Shown here: positions 5,401 through 8,795 of the stretch, one piece after another
Layout: every line of letters starts with the position of its first letter
Position numbering within the stretch: position 1 is the stretch's first letter
Assembly: GCA_945889545.1 (NCBI GenBank)
Contig: CAMDCC010000109.1
Span: 1 to 8,795 of the forward strand
Direction of reading: 5' to 3'
Length of the DNA stretch: 8,795 nucleotides
Source of the DNA: Bifidobacterium breve
GTDB taxonomy: Bacteria; Actinomycetota; Acidimicrobiia; IMCC26256; PALSA-555
Made by a program: the position numbers and the translations under genes
The notes under the pieces: generated by a model
The model's input: only the letters and a program-made list of their open reading frames with translations
What the model was told of the DNA's origin: nothing
Database searches by the model: none

Positions 5401-6425
5401 CCGAAGAACACCTCGGCCTCGACAAGGCGCTCGGGCGGCACCGTCTTCAGCTCGCCGACCGCGGCTTCGAACGGGACCCGAATGATCTCAGTGCCGCGCA
5501 GCGCCACCATCTTCCCGAAGTCGCCCTCGTGCACCGCGTCGATCGCCTCCAAGCCGAAGCGCGTCGCCAGGATCCGGTCGAACGCGGTAGGCGTGCCGCC
5601 TCGAAGCAGGTGACCGAGCACGACGACACGCGTCTCGAAACCGGTGCGCGATTCCAGCTCGGGTGCGAGTCGGTTGCCGACACCGCCGAGGCGGACGTGC
5701 CCGAACTCGTCCACCTCTCCGGCCTGGAGCGTCATGGTTCCTTCGACCGGTACCGCTCCTTCTGCAACGACGACGATCGAGAAGCTGTGTCCGTGCTGAT
5801 GGCGGTGCGTCAACCGGTCGGCGACTGCGTCCACATCGAACGGCTGCTCGGGCACGAGGATCACGTGTGCGCCACCGGAGAGGCCCGAGTGCAACGCGAT
5901 CCATCCCGCGTGCCGCCCCATCACCTCGATGATGAGCACTCGATCGTGGCTCTCGGCGGTGGTATGGAGGCGGTCGATTGCATCGCTGGCGATCTGTACC
6001 GCAGTGTCGAACCCAAACGTGTAGTCGGTGGCGGAGATGTCGTTGTCGATCGTCTTGGGCACGCCGACGACGTTGATCCCTTCGTCGCCGAGCTTCCAGG
6101 CGACGCCCAACGTGTCCTCACCCCCGATTGCGATCAACGCGTGAATGTGCTCGCGTTCGAGCGTTGCGAGCACGGCCGCCACGCCGCCGTCCTGCTTGAA
6201 AGGATTCGTGCGCGAGGTGCCGAGGATCGTGCCACCCCGGGGCAGCAGCCCGCGCACGGTGTCGAAGGTGAGGTCGACGGTCTCGTCCTGGATGAGTCCC
6301 CGCCACCCGTGACGGAAGCCGACCAGCTCGTGGCCGTAGAGACCCTCGCCCTTGCGGACCACGGCGCGGATCACCGCGTTGAGGCCCGGACAGTCGCCGC
6401 CGCCCGTCAGCAGTCCGATGCGCAT
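5397..6425 (-). CDS. pfkA: Phosphofructokinase, predicted pyrophosphate-dependent
   Basis: A 342-residue enzyme phosphorylating fructose 6-phosphate at C1. Residue numbering happens to match E. coli PfkA. R72 lies in TSRTNPF, the catalytic D127 in PKTIDNDI, and MGR at 169-171 contacts the sugar phosphate. The phosphoryl-donor loop reads GGEDTLG with D104 where ATP enzymes have glycine, and K124 replaces the ATP-type glycine. D104 with K124 is the known signature of PPi-using enzymes such as that of Amycolatopsis methanolica; Streptomyces ATP enzymes keep G104. The reaction would then be reversible. ATG 6425 is chosen because MRIGLLTGGGDCPG is the family start and AAGGGA lies four bases upstream. 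The open frame to 6575 is not conserved coding sequence. First gene of the four-gene minus-strand operon. Confidence 0.95.
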   Translation of the reverse strand: MRIGLLTGGGDCPGLNAVIRAVVRKGEGLYGHELVGFRHGWRGLIQDETVDLTFDTVRGLLPRGGTILGTSRTNPFKQDGGVAAVLATLEREHIHALIAIGGEDTLGVAWKLGDEGINVVGVPKTIDNDISATDYTFGFDTAVQIASDAIDRLHTTAESHDRVLIIEVMGRHAGWIALHSGLSGGAHVILVPEQPFDVDAVADRLTHRHQHGHSFSIVVVAEGAVPVEGTMTLQAGEVDEFGHVRLGGVGNRLAPELESRTGFETRVVVLGHLLRGGTPTAFDRILATRFGLEAIDAVHEGDFGKMVALRGTEIIRVPFEAAVGELKTVPPERLVEAEVFFG

Positions 6426-6456
6426 CAGGTCCCTTCGTCTCGCGCGTCGAGCCCAT

Positions 6457-6484
6457 CCTGCCCCAACCGCACCTGCCCCAACCG
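6457..6484. repeat. 13-bp direct repeat in the pfkA divergent region
   Basis: CCTGCCCCAACCG occurs at 6457-6469 and again at 6472-6484 (period 15). It lies 32 to 59 bp upstream of the pfkA start and 17 to 44 bp upstream of the minus-10-like box of the glpK-side unit. The spacing is about one and a half helical turns. It could be a paired operator acting on either direction, or a simple duplication. No clear pfkA promoter boxes are visible in the 87-bp gap. Confidence 0.4.
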
Positions 6485-6500
6485 TGTGAGCGACGGCCGG

Positions 6501-6506
6501 TAGTCT
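6501..6506 (+). promoter_or_regulatory. Probable -10 box for a leaderless leader-ORF/bPH/glpK transcript
   Basis: TAGTCT lies six bases before GTG 6513, the same geometry as the two boxes at 2414-2423. Transcription would start at or next to the GTG, giving a leaderless message that covers the leader ORF, the bPH-like gene and glpK. No good -35 hexamer is visible. Confidence 0.4.
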
Positions 6507-6512
6507 CGCCGC

Positions 6513-6602
6513 GTGGAGATGGAGCGGAGGCGTGGCCGGATGGCCGGGACGCCGCAGCGGAATCGACCCGAACACGAGATGGAGCGGAGGCGTGCCGGAT
6601 GA
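6513..6602 (+). CDS. Possible 29-residue leader ORF upstream of the bPH-like gene
   Basis: GTG 6513 opens a 29-codon frame whose TGA (6600-6602) overlaps the ATG of the next gene (6599). It begins right after a leaderless-type -10 box. The peptide is highly charged and contains EMERRRG near its start and EMERRRAG at its end, because a 19-base DNA repeat recurs exactly 60 bases (20 codons) apart in frame. An internal ATG at 6540 with GGAGCGGAGG upstream would give a 20-residue version starting MAGTPQRNRPE. It could be a coupling leader that delivers ribosomes to the downstream start, or just an untranslated remnant of a duplicated start region. No known family. Confidence 0.35.
   Translation: MEMERRRGRMAGTPQRNRPEHEMERRRAG
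6516..6594 (+). repeat. Duplicated ribosome-binding region (19-bp direct repeat)
   Basis: GAGATGGAGCGGAGGCGTG occurs at 6516-6534 and 6576-6594. Each copy is followed, with one base of length difference, by a CCGGATG that supplies a start codon (6540 and 6599). Each copy thus carries a GGAGCGGAGG Shine-Dalgarno-like segment eight or nine bases before an ATG. The bases after the two ATGs are also similar (ATGGCCGGGACGCCG against ATGGCCCGGGCTCCG), so the duplication may have covered about 60 bp. Confidence 0.75.
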
Positions 6603-7195
6603 TGGCCCGGGCTCCGAAGGAACGAGTCGAGCAGGCCGCCCAGGCCCTGCTGAGCCCGGGTGAGCGCGTCACATCGACGGGAAGCTGCTGGGCCGTCCAG
6701 ATTCGCCCACGAATGCCGTTGCTCCTGCTCGCTCGACGCAAGTACGTGGTGGCACTGACCGACTGCCGCATCCTGATGTTCGCTCGTGGGCGCGGGAAAC
6801 CTGAACCGTCCAACCTCATCATCGGCAAGCGGTACGAGACGTTCACCCTCGAACGTGTCCGACGCCGTCGGCCACTCCTCAAGATCGTGGTGCAAGCAGC
6901 CAACGGCAACCGATTGGTGTTCGAGTTCCGTCGGGGCGAGCGCGAGCTGGCCGGCGAGCTCATCGCTCGCCTCACGCCGCCCCCGGGCGCCGGCGAATCA
7001 ACCTTCGACGCACCCCGCAGCGCGGCACCGACCACCGAGCGCTGGAGCCCGTTGGCACAAGAACCCGTGGACTCGATTCCGGATGACTCGATTCCGGATG
7101 AGCGCAGCCCAGTCGATCCGATTCCTGCGTGGCCGGTGGTCGAACCGACCCGACACACACTCGAGGACCCAGCGTTCTGGGGTACGGAGCAGTGA
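6599..7195 (+). CDS. bPH-like domain protein with disordered C-terminal tail
   Basis: A 198-residue protein I cannot assign to a named family. Residues about 5-125 have the pattern of small bacterial PH-like domains: an N-terminal helix, then alternating hydrophobic strands (KYVVALTDCRILMFARG, YETFTLERVRRRRPLLKIVVQA, NRLVFEFRRGE) and a closing helix (ELAGELIARL). From 126 on the chain is rich in P, D, S and E and probably disordered, with a perfect DSIPD repeat at 158-167. No membrane segment or catalytic motif is evident. ATG 6599 follows GGAGCGGAGG at eight bases; the adjacent ATG 6602 is an equal alternative. It lies 25 bp before glpK on the same strand and is likely cotranscribed. A regulatory or lipid/protein-binding role is conceivable but unsupported. 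Confidence 0.8.
   Translation: MMARAPKERVEQAAQALLSPGERVTSTGSCWAVQIRPRMPLLLLARRKYVVALTDCRILMFARGRGKPEPSNLIIGKRYETFTLERVRRRRPLLKIVVQAANGNRLVFEFRRGERELAGELIARLTPPPGAGESTFDAPRSAAPTTERWSPLAQEPVDSIPDDSIPDERSPVDPIPAWPVVEPTRHTLEDPAFWGTEQ
7071..7100 (+). repeat. 15-bp tandem repeat inside the bPH-like gene
   Basis: ACTCGATTCCGGATG occurs twice head to tail. It is in frame and encodes DSIPD twice in the disordered tail; a degraded third copy follows (PVDPIPA). The unit length of five codons means copy changes would keep the frame. Confidence 0.75.
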
Positions 7196-7220
7196 CCGCC
7201 GATCGCGGCTGAGTCATCGT

Positions 7221-8717
7221 ATGACGACCGTCGTCCTCGCGATCGATGCCGGCACCACGGGAGTTCGTACCCTCGCAGTCGACGAGCACGGTCGACCGGG
7301 CGCGTGGGCATACCGGGAGTTCCCGCAGCACTTCCCGCAACCCGGCTGGGTGGAGCACGACCCGGAGGACATCTGGACCGCCACGCTGGCCACGCTCACC
7401 GAAGTGGTCGCGGCGCTCGGCGACGAGCACATCGCGGCCATCGGCATCACCAACCAACGCGAGACCACCGTCGTCTGGGATCGCACAACCGGACAGGCGC
7501 GTCACAAGGCGATTGTCTGGCAGGACCGACGCACTGCGAGCCGGTGTGACGAGCTGCGCGCCGCGGGCCACGAATCGCTGGTGCGCGAGCGCACCGGTCT
7601 CGTCCTCGATCCCTACTTCTCGGCAACCAAGCTCGAGTGGCTCCTCACCCACGGCGGCGTCCTCGCCGACGGCGCACTCGCGTTCGGCACCGTCGACTCC
7701 TGGTTGCTGTGGCGACTGACCGGCGGTGTGGAAGGCGGCGTGCACGCAACCGACACCACGAACGCCAGTCGCACACTGCTCCTCGACATCGACACGCTGC
7801 AATGGTCCGAGGAACTGCTCGCACTGTTCGGCGTGCCGGCAACGTGTCTCCCCGAAGTACGTCCGAGTCTCGGACGCTTCGGCACAACTTCACCGCAGTG
7901 CGCAGCAGGGCTCCAGGTTCCGGTGAGTGGCATCGCTGGCGATCAGCAGGCTGCACTGTTCGGACAGGCGTGCTTCGAACCCGGCATGACCAAGAACACC
8001 TATGGCACCGGCTCGTTCGTGCTGATGAACCTCGGACCCACGCGGCCCGCGCCGGTGGACGGGCTGCTCACTACCGTGGCGTGGAGCACAGGCGACGACG
8101 TCGCATACGCGATGGAAGGCGCTGTGTTCGTCACCGGTGCCGCGATTCAGTGGCTCCGAGATGGTCTCGGGATCATCGATGACGCATCGGAGACGGGACC
8201 GCTTGCCGCGAGCGTGCCCGACACTGGCGGAGTCGTGATGGTGCCCGCGCTCACTGGTCTCGGATCGCCGTGGTGGGACCCGTACGCGCGTGGCGCGGTG
8301 CTGGGGATCACGCGAGGCACCACCCGTGCCCACCTTGTGCGCGCGGTTGTCGAGGCGATGGCCTGGCAGACGCGCGACGTCGTGGATGCGATGACCTCTG
8401 CATCGGGCCTCACCGTCACCGAGCTGCGCGCTGATGGCGGGGCGAGCGTCATGGACGTGCTGTGCCAGTTCCAAGCAGACGTGCTCGGTGTGCCGGTACG
8501 CCGTCCGGTCGTGAAGGAGACGACCGCGCTCGGTGCGGCCTATTTGGCTGGGATCGCCGAGGGCGTGTGGGCCTCACCGGCCGACGCAGCCGCCGCGTGG
8601 CACGAGGAAGCCGCATTCACGCCCGCGATGCCCGCCGAGGAGGTCACGCGGCGCCACGAAGAATGGCTGCGCGGCGTCGACCGATCCCGCGGCTGGGCGA
8701 AAGAAGCTGCCAGCTGA
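7221..8717 (+). CDS. glpK: Glycerol kinase
   Basis: A 498-residue FGGY-family kinase making sn-glycerol 3-phosphate from glycerol and ATP. The N-terminal phosphate loop is AIDAGTTGVRTLAVD. ITNQRETTVVWD gives the glycerol-binding pair R80-E81, DPYFSATK contains Y132, and SGIAGDQQAALFGQ contains the catalytic base D241 (E. coli D245). KNTYGTGSFVLMNLG, EGAVFVTGAAIQWLRD, GLGSPWWDPYARGA and DGGASVMDVLCQFQAD follow the glycerol kinase pattern rather than other FGGY sugar kinases. The length is typical. In the loop that binds fructose 1,6-bisphosphate in E. coli (GTR ahead of IPISG), the arginine is Q232 here. ATG 7221 is chosen from homology; the frame is open back to 6786 but that part is the bPH-like gene. 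No strong Shine-Dalgarno site, so coupling to the upstream gene is plausible. No glpF or glpD is visible. Confidence 0.97.
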   Translation: MTTVVLAIDAGTTGVRTLAVDEHGRPGAWAYREFPQHFPQPGWVEHDPEDIWTATLATLTEVVAALGDEHIAAIGITNQRETTVVWDRTTGQARHKAIVWQDRRTASRCDELRAAGHESLVRERTGLVLDPYFSATKLEWLLTHGGVLADGALAFGTVDSWLLWRLTGGVEGGVHATDTTNASRTLLLDIDTLQWSEELLALFGVPATCLPEVRPSLGRFGTTSPQCAAGLQVPVSGIAGDQQAALFGQACFEPGMTKNTYGTGSFVLMNLGPTRPAPVDGLLTTVAWSTGDDVAYAMEGAVFVTGAAIQWLRDGLGIIDDASETGPLAASVPDTGGVVMVPALTGLGSPWWDPYARGAVLGITRGTTRAHLVRAVVEAMAWQTRDVVDAMTSASGLTVTELRADGGASVMDVLCQFQADVLGVPVRRPVVKETTALGAAYLAGIAEGVWASPADAAAAWHEEAAFTPAMPAEEVTRRHEEWLRGVDRSRGWAKEAAS

Positions 8718-8727
8718 GGGCTTTTCG

Positions 8728-8764
8728 GGCACGCTCAACCGCGCATAGCGCGGCTCAGCGTGCC
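8728..8764. terminator. Hairpin after glpK, possible terminator without T-tract
   Basis: Arms 8728-8744 and 8748-8764 pair over 17 positions with two mismatches around an ATA loop. The stem is GC-rich and begins 11 bases after the glpK stop. It is followed by AAGAACC rather than a run of T, so it is not a canonical intrinsic terminator. U-tract-free hairpins are often proposed as terminators in actinobacteria. It could instead protect the 3' end of the message. Confidence 0.5.
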
Positions 8765-8795
8765 AAGAACCCGTGGCTTAGGACTCGCGCGGGTA

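Noticed and set aside
5529..6503. Plus-strand open frame (324 codons) opposite pfkA
   Set aside because: Reverse reading of conserved phosphofructokinase sequence; composition unlike the true genes.
6426..6575. 50-codon upstream extension of pfkA
   Set aside because: It would run through the divergent region and the duplicated start module; the enzyme family starts at MRIGLLTGGGD with a Shine-Dalgarno site next to it.
6786..7220. 145-codon upstream extension of glpK as a fusion
   Set aside because: The upstream part is the bPH-like gene in a shifted frame; glycerol kinase homology starts at MTTVVLAIDAG.
6118..7311. Minus-strand open frame (397 codons) spanning the divergent region and the bPH-like gene
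   Set aside because: Crosses an intergenic region and runs against both the bPH-like gene and, in another frame, pfkA; Ser/Arg-rich with no motif.
1..8795. Search for tRNA, rRNA, CRISPR array, insertion sequence, phage or att sites
   Set aside because: No cloverleaf-like segment, no regularly spaced repeats with spacers, no transposase or integrase motifs and no long terminal inverted repeats were seen.

Overview
This is a GC-rich window with a typical bacterial chromosomal layout. It most likely comes from Actinomycetota, perhaps an Acidimicrobiia-like lineage. The reasons are the DUF3040 gene, the PPi-type phosphofructokinase carrying the GGED/PKTIDND signature, the small actinobacterial Nudix and bPH-like proteins, frequent 4-bp ATGA gene overlaps, and several starts that look leaderless (a TANNNT hexamer six bases before the start codon). 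Assignment below phylum level is inference.

Left end (1-517): an open minus-strand frame encodes a two-helix DUF3040 membrane protein from 517 down to about 155. In the last ~160 bases the coding signal moves to the plus strand, where the N-terminal helix-turn-helix of a MerR-type regulator is readable. Neither gene is complete, so there is a breakpoint near 155-165, either a real rearrangement or an assembly join. Between DUF3040 and dinB (518-665) no gene is supported. That gap holds a G-rich putative quadruplex motif just after the dinB stop, a possible promoter and a short palindrome.

Left middle (666-2741): a Nudix hydrolase and DNA polymerase IV (dinB) share an ATGA overlap on the minus strand, a nucleotide-sanitising enzyme coupled to a translesion polymerase. 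A small two-helix glycine-rich membrane protein diverges from the Nudix gene. The 22-bp gap between their start codons contains two symmetric TANNNT boxes, each six bases from its ATG.

Centre (2752-6425): a minus-strand operon runs pfkA (predicted pyrophosphate-dependent), tesB (acyl-CoA thioesterase II), a low-specificity threonine aldolase, then a PIG-L/LmbE zinc deacetylase. The first three are joined by ATGA overlaps and the fourth follows after 13 bp.

Right (6426-8795): an 87-bp divergent region with a 13-bp direct repeat separates pfkA from a plus-strand unit. That unit is a possible 29-codon leader ORF, a bPH-like protein with a disordered tail, and glpK (glycerol kinase). A strong hairpin without a T-tract follows glpK. 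Glycerol kinase and phosphofructokinase feed the same glycolytic/gluconeogenic trunk and are transcribed away from each other. The glpK product lacks the arginine used for FBP inhibition in E. coli.

Most of the window is ordinary housekeeping and accessory metabolism. I see no CRISPR array, phage, transposon, RNA gene or defence cluster. The most unusual items are the regulator/DUF3040 breakpoint, the duplicated translation start ahead of the bPH-like gene, and the symmetric bidirectional leaderless promoter.
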